Assembly: GCA_946479615.1 (NCBI GenBank)
Contig: CAMLGR010000019.1
Coordinates: 1-45,124, forward strand
Reading direction: 5' to 3'
DNA from: an uncultured Bacteroidota bacterium
GTDB lineage: Bacteria; Bacteroidota; Bacteroidia; Chitinophagales; Chitinophagaceae
Length of the DNA: 45,124 bases
The notes beneath the pieces are model-generated. The model was not told where the DNA came from and ran no database searches. It saw nothing but the letters and a program-made list of their open reading frames with translations. Positions 18,549-27,160 of the stretch are shown piece after piece. A program made the translations under genes and the position numbers. Position 1 is the first letter of the stretch; each line of letters begins with the position of its first letter.

Positions 18549-19124
18549 ATGAACAAAGTCACTGTCCGTGAAAAAGCAGCTTCCTTTATCGACCATGTGC
18601 GGCAAGCTGTTGAATTAAAAAGTGAAAAAGAACCCGGTTCCTTTACTTTCTCCACTACTGTCAAGGAATGGGACCCTGTAAATAAGCGTGGTCTTATCTG
18701 CAATCCGGAAGGCTGGCTTCCTGAAATTATGCCAGACCTGGCACAATGGTTTCATATTGACTGGAACGATAAACCGAACAAAGCAAAAAATGGCGGTCCT
18801 ACATTTGTCTTGAACCGTAAGAATCCCGAAGGCAGCAGCTATTGTCCTCACCTGGATGATATCCCTATGCAAAAAGAGCTTTGGGTAGGATTGAATCGTA
18901 CGCGTACACAATATCTCGTCGGCGAATCCAGTGTTTTTCCACACGCCACCCTAAACCGTGTTTCTCCATTATGGATAAGAACCTCTAAAAGGATACGTGC
19001 AGGGCAATTGGATCACTTGCTGATCTTTACTACACCTGTCAATGAATTTATCGCACCCGACCAGGGAATCAATGATTTTATGAAAACGCTGGAAAGAACA
19101 TTGCGCTTTCATGCCGGGAAATAA
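18549..19124 (+). CDS. Hypothetical protein, about 190 residues
   Basis: 191 residues starting MNKVTVREKAASFIDHVRQA, ending TLRFHAGK. I do not recognise the family. It is soluble, with no signal peptide or membrane segment, and has conserved-looking Trp-rich stretches (KEWDPVNKRGLI, LAQWFHIDW) and NPEGSSYCPHLDDIP. It stands alone between divergent DUF1415 and convergent DUF5655 genes (9 bp gap to the latter). The reading frame is open throughout, with coding-type composition and no competing frame of similar quality, so the gene is probably real. Confidence 0.75.
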   Translation: MNKVTVREKAASFIDHVRQAVELKSEKEPGSFTFSTTVKEWDPVNKRGLICNPEGWLPEIMPDLAQWFHIDWNDKPNKAKNGGPTFVLNRKNPEGSSYCPHLDDIPMQKELWVGLNRTRTQYLVGESSVFPHATLNRVSPLWIRTSKRIRAGQLDHLLIFTTPVNEFIAPDQGINDFMKTLERTLRFHAGK

Positions 19125-19133
19125 GATATTGCA

Positions 19134-19547
19134 TTATTGTCCTTCCCGGTAAGCCAGTTTCATAAAACTTATTACTTCTTCATTGAGGTCATCCGCAGCA
19201 TACATCCGGAAATGATGATTGTATTGTTGTGTGCCCGGCACCTGTGCGATCTTATGAAAGCATAAATTATCTTCATAAGCCTTATCAAAAGGAAATACGA
19301 TATCGACAAAATCCTTTCCCAGCCGAGTTATATAAGCAATCCTTGTTTTTGCAGCAAATGCGATCATTGATTTGGTGGGATGAACAGTAACTGCTCCGAG
19401 TTGCTGATAGCTTTGGATAAAATGCCAGAACAACGAAATAGTATGTCCCGTTTTTTTATCCAGGAAATCATTCAATACTTTATCACCACAGGAATGGACC
19501 TGGTTGTTATTTACAAATTGCTGCCGGCATAAGGGACATGTCCACAT
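19134..19547 (-). CDS. DUF5655 family protein with N-terminal zinc-ribbon-like motif
   Basis: 137 residues. The start MWTCPLCRQQF...VHSC contains a Cys-x2-Cys...His-x-Cys pattern, consistent with a small zinc-binding finger. The remainder (DFLDKKTGHTISLFWHFIQ, VTVHPTKSMIAFAAKTRIAY) fits DUF5655, whose members are often predicted DNA/RNA-linked or transport-associated proteins of unknown function. Ten bp separate it from the upstream DUF937-like gene on the same strand, so the two are likely cotranscribed. Confidence 0.8.
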   Translation of the reverse strand: MWTCPLCRQQFVNNNQVHSCGDKVLNDFLDKKTGHTISLFWHFIQSYQQLGAVTVHPTKSMIAFAAKTRIAYITRLGKDFVDIVFPFDKAYEDNLCFHKIAQVPGTQQYNHHFRMYAADDLNEEVISFMKLAYREGQ

Positions 19548-19557
19548 ATCCTGGCCG

Positions 19558-20109
19558 CTAATTAAACAAACCTTTTACTTTATCCATAATGGAACCTCCT
19601 GAACTAAACAATCCTTTCAGGTCCTGCAGATCCACATCTCCATCTTTATCAGCATCGAGGCCACCCTTAAATTTTGCAACTAATCCCTGCACATCGATGC
19701 CAGATGTCTTACCACCACTAAGCTGGTTAAAAATGCTTTGAATATTAAAACTATTGTCAGAAGGGTCAGCTGTCTTTTGCGCCAGTTTACTCATCACATC
19801 AGGAACCAGGTTATCGGCTACCCCGGCGGCCTGTTGTTGATCCAGACCAAACTTATTTTGCAGGCGCTCCACAAGGTTTCCTGATGCCTGTTGCAATACG
19901 GGATTGTTTTCCACATGCTGGGTATTGCCGGAAAATAATTTCATAACATCCTGCAGGTTGCCGCCTGATATTGCTTGCTTCAGTGTATCCATGATGGAAT
20001 GACCGGCTTCCTGTACCGCTTCTTCATTTTTCTCGTTGGGAATGTCAGAATTGTTGGTTATCGCAGTACCGGCATTTTGCCTGATGAGGCTGATGAGATT
20101 TTCTAACAT
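19558..20109 (-). CDS. DUF937/YidB-like protein with a single EF-hand-like loop
   Basis: 183 residues from the ATG at 20109; a TTG at 20160 would add 17 residues without support. The N-terminus MLENLISLIRQNAGTAI and the helical core (NLVERLQNKFGLDQQQAAGV, VMSKLAQKTA) resemble DUF937/YidB-type proteins. Near the C-terminus DADKDGDVDLQDL is a good calcium-binding loop (D-x-D-x-DG-D-x-D-x-x-D). No signal peptide or membrane segment is visible. Function unknown. It lies just before the DUF5655 gene in the same direction. Confidence 0.72.
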   Translation of the reverse strand: MLENLISLIRQNAGTAITNNSDIPNEKNEEAVQEAGHSIMDTLKQAISGGNLQDVMKLFSGNTQHVENNPVLQQASGNLVERLQNKFGLDQQQAAGVADNLVPDVMSKLAQKTADPSDNSFNIQSIFNQLSGGKTSGIDVQGLVAKFKGGLDADKDGDVDLQDLKGLFSSGGSIMDKVKGLFN

Positions 20110-20362
20110 AATTGAAGATTTATTTGTTATTATATTTTTGTTAATGGCTATCACAGGCAATGGTAAAACCCGTTATTCTGCTTGAGAAACCGGCAACGGG
20201 ACAGGCTTGATCCTGCAATGTCCAACAATTTATTTAATCCGGGAATTATTTCCGCATTTCTTTTTATTTCTCATTTTCTGTAAATCTCTGTAACGGACAG
20301 CATTGACAATGGCTTCAAAAGCTAACCCGGGTAATTTTATTAACAGAAGATGAGGGTAATCA

Positions 20363-20445
20363 AAATTCGCCTTTTTATACGAATATTTAATAAATTCGTC
20401 TTTTTATACGAATATTATAAAAATTCGCCTTTTTAGCCTAATTTT
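20363..20445 (+). repeat. Three iterons of about 25 bp at an exact 29-bp period
   Basis: Units start at 20363, 20392 and 20421. Units 1 and 2 differ at one of 25 positions. Each contains ATTCG, a CTTTTTATA-type spacer and CGAAT, so each unit is itself a small inverted repeat. Unit 3 keeps the left arm AAATTCGCCTTTTTA but its right arm becomes the promoter -7 sequence. The array ends 20 bp before the SatD-like start, and the encoded protein has a C-terminal HTH, so autoregulation is likely. Confidence 0.8.
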
Positions 20446-20446
20446 G
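20439..20446 (+). promoter_or_regulatory. Bacteroidota -7 element of the SatD-like gene
   Basis: TAATTTTG is an exact match to TAnnTTTG, 19 bp before the GTG start, and overlaps the third iteron. No good TTTG lies at the -33 distance, suggesting help or control by whatever binds the iterons. Confidence 0.5.
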
Positions 20447-20465
20447 ATTTTAATAATAAAAAACC

Positions 20466-21074
20466 GTGGCTGCCGTAATTACCGCCGATATTGTAAATTC
20501 AACTCTTCTTGGCCCGACACAGGAAAAAAAACTGGTGACCCAGATCAGTACTGTCCTTGAAAGTTATAAATTTGAATTTTACCGGGGTGATAGTTTCCAG
20601 GTATATTGTAAAGATAGCAGTAAGGCGTATGAACTGGTGCTTTATATCCGGGCTATTGCCAGAAGTTATTCTTTATTCCATGACATCAGAACAAGCATTG
20701 GCATCGGAAAAGTAATTACCCCTGTACGAACATTGCGAACTGCAACCAGTGAAGCTTTTGTTCTTTCGGGCCGGTCATTTGATCAATTAAAGAATAAGGA
20801 AGAAAAGATGCAGATCCGTTCTTCCAATGAAAAAGCGAATACCTCCCTAAAGATCATTGCCTACTATACTGATTACCTTTTTAGCCATCTTACTCCCAAG
20901 CAGGCGGCTGTAGTAATTGTTCTTCTCAAAGGAGAAACACAAATGCGCGCAGCCAAACAGTTGAAAAAAGCACCAGCCACCATCAACCAACATGCAAAAG
21001 CCGCAGGTTGGTTTGAACTCGAAAAGCTGGTAGCCGAATATAAACATGTGATCACTCAATTTAACCTGGCATGA
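20466..21074 (+). CDS. SatD-like protein with C-terminal HTH
   Basis: 202 residues from a GTG start; an in-frame stop lies just upstream, so no longer start exists. The N-terminus AAVITADIVNSTLL and GDSFQVYC (D8, G41, D42) match SatD-family proteins and also recall the metal-binding pattern of class III nucleotide cyclases. The C-terminal 45 residues (LTPKQAAVVIVLLKGETQMR, then AAKQLKKAPATINQHAKAAGW) form a helix-turn-helix. A cyclase-fold sensory domain attached to a DNA-binding domain is inference. The next gene starts within its stop codon (ATGA overlap), which means tight coupling with the DUF3307 membrane protein; SatD-like and DUF3307 genes are commonly paired. Confidence 0.8.
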   Translation: MAAVITADIVNSTLLGPTQEKKLVTQISTVLESYKFEFYRGDSFQVYCKDSSKAYELVLYIRAIARSYSLFHDIRTSIGIGKVITPVRTLRTATSEAFVLSGRSFDQLKNKEEKMQIRSSNEKANTSLKIIAYYTDYLFSHLTPKQAAVVIVLLKGETQMRAAKQLKKAPATINQHAKAAGWFELEKLVAEYKHVITQFNLA

Positions 21075-21775
21075 GTACAATCTGGCTGATTAAATTATTA
21101 TTGTCGCACCTGGTGACTGATTTTATGCTGCAATCGAAAAAATGGATTGACGACCGGCACACCAGGCATTTTCTATCTCCATACCTGTATGTACACACTT
21201 TTATTACAGCCGGGCTGGCCTGGTTGTTTATGGGATGGCAATACTGGTATTTCGCTATCATCATCCTTATCACTCACACCTGTATCGACGGATGGAAATC
21301 CTACCGGCCCAAAACCACTACTTATTTCCTGGTCGATCAGTTCCTGCACTTACTCGTAATATTGGCCTGCTGGTATTATGCTTTCTATACACCTGAAAAT
21401 GTAGTGGAATTCTGGAAAAGTACCGGTCAGAACAGCCATTTCTGGATCATTACCACAGCTTATGTGTTCCTCGCATTCCCGGCCGGTATCATGATCGGAC
21501 AAATGACACGTCAATGGAGTGATCAATTACCCGGCGGTTCCAGCCTTGCCAATGCCGGTAAATGGATAGGTATCCTGGAACGCCTGATCATACTGACTTT
21601 TTTATTGCAAAATCAATATGCAGCTATAGGCTTGCTGATCACAGCTAAAGGATTACTTCGCTTCAGTGAAAAAGACAGGCAGGAAGAAAAGACTGAATAC
21701 GTACTGATCGGTTCGCTGATCAGCGTTTCATTCTCTGTGATAACAGGCATAATTGTCAATTATATGCTGCGTTGA
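21071..21775 (+). CDS. DUF3307 family integral membrane protein
   Basis: 234 residues. The N-terminal LLLSHLVTDFMLQSKKWIDD and ITHTCIDGWKSY are the conserved DUF3307 motifs with His/Asp in the membrane. About six or seven hydrophobic helices cover most of the chain (GLAWLFMGWQYWYFAIIILI, LLVILACWYYAFY, WIITTAYVFLAFPAGIMIG, LIGSLISVSFSVITGIIVNY). The biochemical role is unknown. Its start overlaps the SatD-like stop by 4 nt, so the two proteins are translated together and probably work together. Confidence 0.87.
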   Translation: MSTIWLIKLLLSHLVTDFMLQSKKWIDDRHTRHFLSPYLYVHTFITAGLAWLFMGWQYWYFAIIILITHTCIDGWKSYRPKTTTYFLVDQFLHLLVILACWYYAFYTPENVVEFWKSTGQNSHFWIITTAYVFLAFPAGIMIGQMTRQWSDQLPGGSSLANAGKWIGILERLIILTFLLQNQYAAIGLLITAKGLLRFSEKDRQEEKTEYVLIGSLISVSFSVITGIIVNYMLR

Positions 21776-21809
21776 GATTTATTAACTTCCCTCTTTTAAA
21801 TTAACCTGC

Positions 21810-22439
21810 ATGAACTACGAAACACTTATGCAATTCCTGATGGCAGCTTTACTGGGCGGTATTATTGGGATAGAAAGAGAATACCGTAACAAGTCCGCAG
21901 GATTTCGTACCATGATATTGATCTCGGTAGGCGCCTGCTTTTTTACTATGCTATCAATATATATTGGCAAACCCGATACGGCAGACAGGATTGCATCCAA
22001 TATTGTCACCGGGATTGGCTTTCTTGGTGCAGGCGTGATCTTCCGTGGCGAAACCCGTGTTACCGGTATTACTACGGCCGCTACAATCTGGGCCGTTGCT
22101 GCTATTGGAATGGGCATTGGTGCGGGCTATTACCAGGCATCTGCTATAGCAGGTACTATTATCATTTTCATACTCGCTATACTCCCCTATCTTGAAAGCT
22201 TTATCGACCAACTGAACCAATCAAAGAATTATGCCATACAGGTTGCATACACAACTACTGCAGGAATCACCTATGAGAAATTAATGCAGCAATATGGTCT
22301 TAAATACAAAATGGTAAAGCAGGTAAAACGGGGTGACACATTAACTATTACCTGGATGGTACATGGCCATAGTAAAAAACATGACAAGTTTGCCCAGGCG
22401 ATACGCGAAGACGTTTCCATAGAACACTTTGAATTCTAA
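21810..22439 (+). CDS. mgtC-like: MgtC/SapB family membrane protein
   Basis: 209 residues. The N-terminal MgtC core has four to five membrane helices and the family signatures LLGGIIGIEREYRNKSAGFR, NIVTGIGFLGAGVIFR and GITTAATIWAVAAIGMGIG. After about residue 140 a soluble ACT-like domain follows (NYAIQVAYTTTAGITYEKLM). MgtC proteins are linked to magnesium limitation, pH stress and control of ATP synthase in other bacteria; the role here is not shown. It lies 34 bp after the DUF3307 gene and may be read with it. Its stop codon overlaps the A-run that belongs to the terminator of the facing gene. Confidence 0.93.
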   Translation: MNYETLMQFLMAALLGGIIGIEREYRNKSAGFRTMILISVGACFFTMLSIYIGKPDTADRIASNIVTGIGFLGAGVIFRGETRVTGITTAATIWAVAAIGMGIGAGYYQASAIAGTIIIFILAILPYLESFIDQLNQSKNYAIQVAYTTTAGITYEKLMQQYGLKYKMVKQVKRGDTLTITWMVHGHSKKHDKFAQAIREDVSIEHFEF

Positions 22440-22472
22440 AAAAAAGAAAAGTCCCGGCAAATGCCCGGGACT
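22438..22472 (-). terminator. Intrinsic terminator of the PepSY-like gene
   Basis: Perfect 8-bp stem AGTCCCGG / CCGGGACT with a 7-nt loop (22450-22472). On the leftward strand it is followed by a U-rich run over 22438-22449. It lies 26 bp past the PepSY-like stop and also faces the MgtC gene. Confidence 0.88.
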
Positions 22473-22497
22473 AACCCTGATGCAACCACAGTCTGCG

Positions 22498-23082
22498 TTA
22501 ACCAAGTTGCGTAAAATAAGATACCTCACCTTGCGGATCAACTTTAAGAATAAGCTGCTTGCTTCCTTTTGACAACTCAACAAAATACATGTCAGCATCT
22601 TCAAAACGCGTATCGTACATGACCATATCCATATCATTATCCTGGTTATCCTCATAATAAACAACCGCTTTTACCGTATAATCTTTGTACTTATTATTAA
22701 TATATTTCTGTGCATAGCCGGGAATATCCGCAAATGTCTTTCGTGAAGTAGTACCTACCAGTTGCGCTGTTATATCGTAAAAGGCTATTTTAGATTCTCC
22801 ATCCTGGACAAAAGATACTTCATCAAAATAAGGAGTTCTTGTCCATTGACTTACCGGAACATCACCAAAGTCGCGGTAGAATTGTTCTTTGGATTGATAA
22901 CTCACTTCCTGTCCTTCCAGTTTTCTTAGCTCTTTCTTCTCCTGTTTTCTTTCCTGTCTGGTGAGGCTTTCATACTGTTTCAAATCACCGGGATTCTTTT
23001 TCACAGCGAGGTCAGCGGTTTGTGCATTTGCTGCAGCAGCCGTAAGGCATAAGGCTATAACTGCTATACTTATCTTTTTCAT
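22498..23082 (-). CDS. Periplasmic PepSY-like protein
   Basis: 194 residues from the ATG at 23082, which gives a clean signal peptide (MKKISIAVIALCLTAAAANA). Longer upstream frames to 23190 are open but would bury the signal peptide. The mature part starts with a Lys/Glu-rich stretch (RQERKQEKKELRKLEG). It ends with a PepSY-like beta/alpha unit (YVELSKGSKQ-type pattern: MYFVELSKGSKQLILKVDPQ, then GEVSYFTQLG). Bacteroidota carry many such proteins of unknown function. It is monocistronic with its own strong terminator. Confidence 0.75.
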   Translation of the reverse strand: MKKISIAVIALCLTAAAANAQTADLAVKKNPGDLKQYESLTRQERKQEKKELRKLEGQEVSYQSKEQFYRDFGDVPVSQWTRTPYFDEVSFVQDGESKIAFYDITAQLVGTTSRKTFADIPGYAQKYINNKYKDYTVKAVVYYEDNQDNDMDMVMYDTRFEDADMYFVELSKGSKQLILKVDPQGEVSYFTQLG

Positions 23083-23222
23083 TTTTTTTGATTTTGTTTT
23101 TGATACAATCACAGTATAAAAATACTTCTTCAACAAGATTGAGAAAAGCAATAATAGCTGAAAGGGCAAAATCAATCGGCAGAAAAACAAGAAAGAGGTA
23201 CAGCGATCTAATTCCTTAACTG

Positions 23223-23729
23223 TTAATTGAGATCCGCATTGACAGAATGGATATACAAGGGAAGTTTAAAAATGATCTCGCAGGAATCAAACTGGTAGTC
23301 ATATAAGTAAAGAACAATACTCCATTCGTCAGCAAGTCCCCCTTCACGGTTATCTTTATTTATAACAAGCAGTCCTGAACAGGAATTGCTAACAGCACCA
23401 TCTTTTATTTTTCCTTTGAAAGGGAAGACCATTCCATCGGATCTGTTATCCTCCAGGTTGACAGTAAAAGCCTTGTGCAATCTTGCTTCCACACTAACTC
23501 TTCCTGTATAAAAAGAATACCAATGTAATTCGGATCGTTTATTATAGGCAGCCATGTAATGCCAATCACCTTCGGCACACAACATACCTTTTTCGAAGTC
23601 CACCCGGATGCTGAATAAAGGCAGATGCAGGGTGCGTACATATTCCTGTTTTAAATTTCCCTGCGGCATGACTACCGGGGAAGAAATAATACTATACTCA
23701 AACCTACTCAACAATTCTTCATTCATCAT
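23223..23729 (-). CDS. Hypothetical protein downstream of the GH18-NodB-GT2 gene
   Basis: 168 residues starting MMNEELLSRFEYS; the adjacent second Met is an equally good start. I do not recognise a family. It is soluble and predicted beta-rich, with no signal peptide. It begins 7 bp after the stop of the large GH18-NodB-GT2 gene and is therefore very likely cotranscribed, which suggests a role linked to exopolysaccharide synthesis; this is inference only. Confidence 0.7.
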   Translation of the reverse strand: MMNEELLSRFEYSIISSPVVMPQGNLKQEYVRTLHLPLFSIRVDFEKGMLCAEGDWHYMAAYNKRSELHWYSFYTGRVSVEARLHKAFTVNLEDNRSDGMVFPFKGKIKDGAVSNSCSGLLVINKDNREGGLADEWSIVLYLYDYQFDSCEIIFKLPLYIHSVNADLN

Positions 23730-23736
23730 CCCATTT

Positions 23737-26700
23737 TTAAAATAACTTACGTGTTAGGCAGGGAGGCAGGTTCACGTGACCAGTACGCTTCAAAACACCC
23801 CAACCCTGGCCTTCTCCTTTAATCGCTTTTCCAATCGCCTTAAAAAGTATAACATACATTAACTGGCGATATACAAACCGCTGTGGTATCAACCATACCA
23901 GCTTTTTAACATTTTCTCCTTCAAAAGCGAATGCGATAATGCTTACCAGCAGGTCTATCAACATGAATATGCAGTAATACAGTTCTATCTTATGAAGACT
24001 ATCCGGGTTATGACGGTTCCAGATAAGGCTCACGATCAACATTAAATCTGCTAATGGCGCCAGCATTGGCAATAAGACCTGGAACAACAAAATATTAGGA
24101 AGAGCTATCATTCCAAGAGATTTATAAGTGGGATTAAAACAAGCATCCCTGTTTTTCCAAAAACTTTGCATAATACCATAGCTCCAGCGGAACCGTTGCT
24201 TCATGAATTGTCCCATCGTTTCCGGCGCTTCCGTAACAGCTATTGCTTCTGTACAATTAACAACTTTATATTCATTTCTCAATATGCGAATGGTAAGATC
24301 ACAATCTTCAGCAAGCGTATCTGTAGTAAAACCACCCGCCTGTTCAATAGCCTCTTTCCGGAAAGCGCCAATAGCACCGGGAACAACTGTAATACCATTA
24401 ATCAGGTCGAAAGCGCGTCTGTCAAAATTCTGGGCAGTGGTATATTCAATACTTTGCCAGCGGGTCAGCAATGTATTGCTGTTCCCTACTTTAACATTCC
24501 CAGCTACTGCACCTACCATTTGTTTTTGATCCTGCCGGAAAAACATTTTCATCAGTTGGGATACCGCATCACTTTTTAACTGGGTATCGGCATCGATGCA
24601 TACCACATATTCATTCCGGCACTGGCTGATGCCATAGTTCAACGCAGATGCCTTACCTCCATTTATTTTCGTAAATACTTTAACCCTGTCATCTCCATGA
24701 AAAGCTTGCATGACATTAGTATAAGTATTATCCTTTGATCCATCATCGACAAATATGATCTCGATATTGGGATAATCTTGTTTCAACAAACTCGTCACCG
24801 TTCTTACCGCATTGACTTCTTCGTTGTAGGCCGGTACAATAATGCTGACAGCAGGAAGGTTAACAGGAAGGGTGTACAAAATCCGGTACCTGTTGCTTTT
24901 TATTTTTTGAATACTTGCCATTACTGCCATTGCAGTGATACGAAAAAACCCAAGAAATATCGCTGACCAGAAAGCTATCGTCATAAATTGTTCAAACCAA
25001 TACCAGAAAGTAGCGATACCGCTATCAAGACGCACCAGGTTATTATGAACAGGCGGCATTACTACATCTCTACTCGTGTGCAACAATGCTGCAACCGTCG
25101 TAAATGCTACGCCTTTATTTTTGAAATAATGAATGATACGTGGCAATGCTTCAACTGTTGCCTCGCGGTTGCCGCCGGCATCATGCAGCAGGATAATTCC
25201 TTTTTCAGGATTGGCCTCGTATTGCCGTATTGTTCTTGCATAAATACTATCCGCCGTAACATTCTCTTCCCAGTCAGTCGGATCTATACTTTCACCAACC
25301 GTGTAATAATCTTTTTGTTTGCTTAGTGCGATTGGCTTTAGCTCCACTTCACTGCCAGGTTCTGAATCTGCGTTGTAAGGGGCCCTGAAAAGTATAGTAC
25401 TTCTACCAGTAATCGCTTCAATCAGCAAACGGGTACTTTCCATCTCTGTCGAAGCCCTTTCTGAACTTACAGTAGCAATATTAGGATGGGTAAATGTATG
25501 ATTACCGATCTCATGCCCTTCGCGGTAAATCCTGCGAAGAAGCCCAAGATTGTTTTCAGCTTCGATCCCGATCACAAAAAAGGCAGCCGGCACTTTTTCC
25601 TTTTTTAAAATATCCAGTATTTGTGGTGTGTATTCAGGATCCGGTCCATCATCAAAGGTTAATACGACCTGGTTATGAACGTTTCCATATTTTTTAATGA
25701 CGTACTTCGTAGGCAACTGTTCATATTGCTCTTCGGAGATCATTCCTTCTGCACTATCCACTTGCAGGCTGATCTTTCCCGGTTCGGGTTTACTGATCAC
25801 ATTCAATATTTCACCATCACCGATATAATCAGGCTTTTCAAAGGGAGTATTCACTTTTTCCATAGAAGTGAATACTGATAGATTTTTTTTCAATCCTTCA
25901 TTACTCAACTCTTTATTGTAAAACTGCCATATTCTTCCATCTTCACTGCCTAAACGCCACAAAGCAGTACCAGCCGTACCATACTGATCAGCAAACCGGA
26001 TACTGTTAAAATTGGCCGCTGCATCAGTAAAATAAACCTGGTGATCTACGCTATCAGCATCTTTATAAGAATAATGGCAATTGTACGTATCATTATCAAA
26101 ATCTATTATGCTTCCATACTCTTTAGCATTAGCCAGCGCCTGTTTATAGGTTACCGTAGTAGCTTCTGTATGTTCGGGCCAGTCATATCCATATCCTGCC
26201 ACGCAAAGAATGATTTTATCAGAAGGGATAGCAGCGGCCGTTTCATCCAATACCTTTTCTACCCATCGCTGACTGCTGACAGCGCCGGCGACACTGGTAC
26301 TGTAATGCTCATCGTAAGCCATAAGAAAGAGGTAGTCATTGTATACAGCCAGCTTCCTGATATTGAAATCTTCATCATTAGGCATAATATCCTGCGTAAC
26401 AATCAATCCCTCCGCATGCAATTTTTCATATAATTCTTTCTGGAAGGCAATGATAGGTTCATCTCCTTTCTCTGTAAATTCCTCAAAATCTATATTGATG
26501 CCTTGTAATTGATATTGATGCAGGTATTTGATGATATCATTGATCAACCTTTCCTTTTTGACCGTGCTATGAAGAATGCGATGAAGGATAGTTCCATCAA
26601 ATTCGCCTTCCCCTTTTTTCTCGTTGGTATTATTGATAAGCGGGATGATCTTAACATTATTCTTTCTCATCAGATCCAGTGCATCATGATCTATCCTTGG

Positions 26701-27141
26701 CTGCAGCGTATCTGTAGCCGGGTCGATAAAAAACCATTCCGGCAACACCATATTCAGCTTATCCACATTCTTTTCCAGTGAATAAAAGGACTGCGGATCC
26801 CAATCAACATAAAAAGCCGCCCTGATATTTTGCGTACCGGCAGTATTGTTATTGATGAGTTGTTCATTTTTCTTTTTAACGGCCAGGAAATCGTTAAAGC
26901 CTTTATATTTTTTTAATTCTTTTTCATTCATCGAAGCCGGGATCAATGGCTGCGATAAGTGACGCGTGTTAGCTGATTCATTACTTAACAGGGGAAGAGC
27001 AGGTTCTATCCCTCTTGAAAGAGTGATAATAACCACGGGGATCATCAATAAAATGCAAAAGATAAAAAAACGTCCTGTCCATTGAAAGGTTTTCCATCGC
27101 CAGGAAGAACTGGTCTGAAATATTTGTTTTGCCTGTGACAT
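23737..27141 (-). CDS. GH18 / NodB deacetylase / GT2 synthase fusion (PgaB-PgaC-like)
   Basis: 1134 residues. A membrane helix (about 24-41) is followed by a GH18-like domain (about 105-415; GINIDFEEF with D218 and E220, and MAYDEHY at 274-280). Next comes a NodB polysaccharide deacetylase (about 488-690; TFDDGPD at 495-501, H548-x3-H552 metal ligands, LLHD at 651-654). Membrane helices near 712-745 lead to a family-2 glycosyltransferase (about 760-1000; VDDGS, DAD at 850-852, ED at 945-946, QRFRW at 982-986) and further C-terminal helices. GT2 plus QxxRW indicates processive synthesis. The parts match PgaC (synthase) and PgaB (deacetylase plus GH18) of poly-N-acetylglucosamine export, but in one chain. 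The GH18 signature has Q213 and N216 where DxxDxDxE has its first two Asp. The polymer identity is inference. Confidence 0.9.
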   Translation of the reverse strand: MSQAKQIFQTSSSWRWKTFQWTGRFFIFCILLMIPVVIITLSRGIEPALPLLSNESANTRHLSQPLIPASMNEKELKKYKGFNDFLAVKKKNEQLINNNTAGTQNIRAAFYVDWDPQSFYSLEKNVDKLNMVLPEWFFIDPATDTLQPRIDHDALDLMRKNNVKIIPLINNTNEKKGEGEFDGTILHRILHSTVKKERLINDIIKYLHQYQLQGINIDFEEFTEKGDEPIIAFQKELYEKLHAEGLIVTQDIMPNDEDFNIRKLAVYNDYLFLMAYDEHYSTSVAGAVSSQRWVEKVLDETAAAIPSDKIILCVAGYGYDWPEHTEATTVTYKQALANAKEYGSIIDFDNDTYNCHYSYKDADSVDHQVYFTDAAANFNSIRFADQYGTAGTALWRLGSEDGRIWQFYNKELSNEGLKKNLSVFTSMEKVNTPFEKPDYIGDGEILNVISKPEPGKISLQVDSAEGMISEEQYEQLPTKYVIKKYGNVHNQVVLTFDDGPDPEYTPQILDILKKEKVPAAFFVIGIEAENNLGLLRRIYREGHEIGNHTFTHPNIATVSSERASTEMESTRLLIEAITGRSTILFRAPYNADSEPGSEVELKPIALSKQKDYYTVGESIDPTDWEENVTADSIYARTIRQYEANPEKGIILLHDAGGNREATVEALPRIIHYFKNKGVAFTTVAALLHTSRDVVMPPVHNNLVRLDSGIATFWYWFEQFMTIAFWSAIFLGFFRITAMAVMASIQKIKSNRYRILYTLPVNLPAVSIIVPAYNEEVNAVRTVTSLLKQDYPNIEIIFVDDGSKDNTYTNVMQAFHGDDRVKVFTKINGGKASALNYGISQCRNEYVVCIDADTQLKSDAVSQLMKMFFRQDQKQMVGAVAGNVKVGNSNTLLTRWQSIEYTTAQNFDRRAFDLINGITVVPGAIGAFRKEAIEQAGGFTTDTLAEDCDLTIRILRNEYKVVNCTEAIAVTEAPETMGQFMKQRFRWSYGIMQSFWKNRDACFNPTYKSLGMIALPNILLFQVLLPMLAPLADLMLIVSLIWNRHNPDSLHKIELYYCIFMLIDLLVSIIAFAFEGENVKKLVWLIPQRFVYRQLMYVILFKAIGKAIKGEGQGWGVLKRTGHVNLPPCLTRKLF

Positions 27142-27160
27142 ATGATCTGGTTCGGAGTTC

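Larger units (their letters stand above)
20110..20465. other. Gene-free divergent region upstream of the DUF937-like and SatD-like genes
   Basis: 356 bp without a gene. The left half contains an inverted pair CCCGTT (20169-20174) / AACGGG (20195-20200). The right part contains the three iterons and promoter described separately. Nothing else recognisable. Confidence 0.6.

Noticed and set aside
20363..20445. CRISPR-like appearance of the 29-bp periodic repeats
   Set aside because: Only three units, 4-bp separations, no spacers and no cas genes.
25062..25079. A CTACATCTCTACT stretch resembling the candidate operator
   Set aside because: It lies inside the GH18-NodB-GT2 coding region and the second half-site is not conserved.
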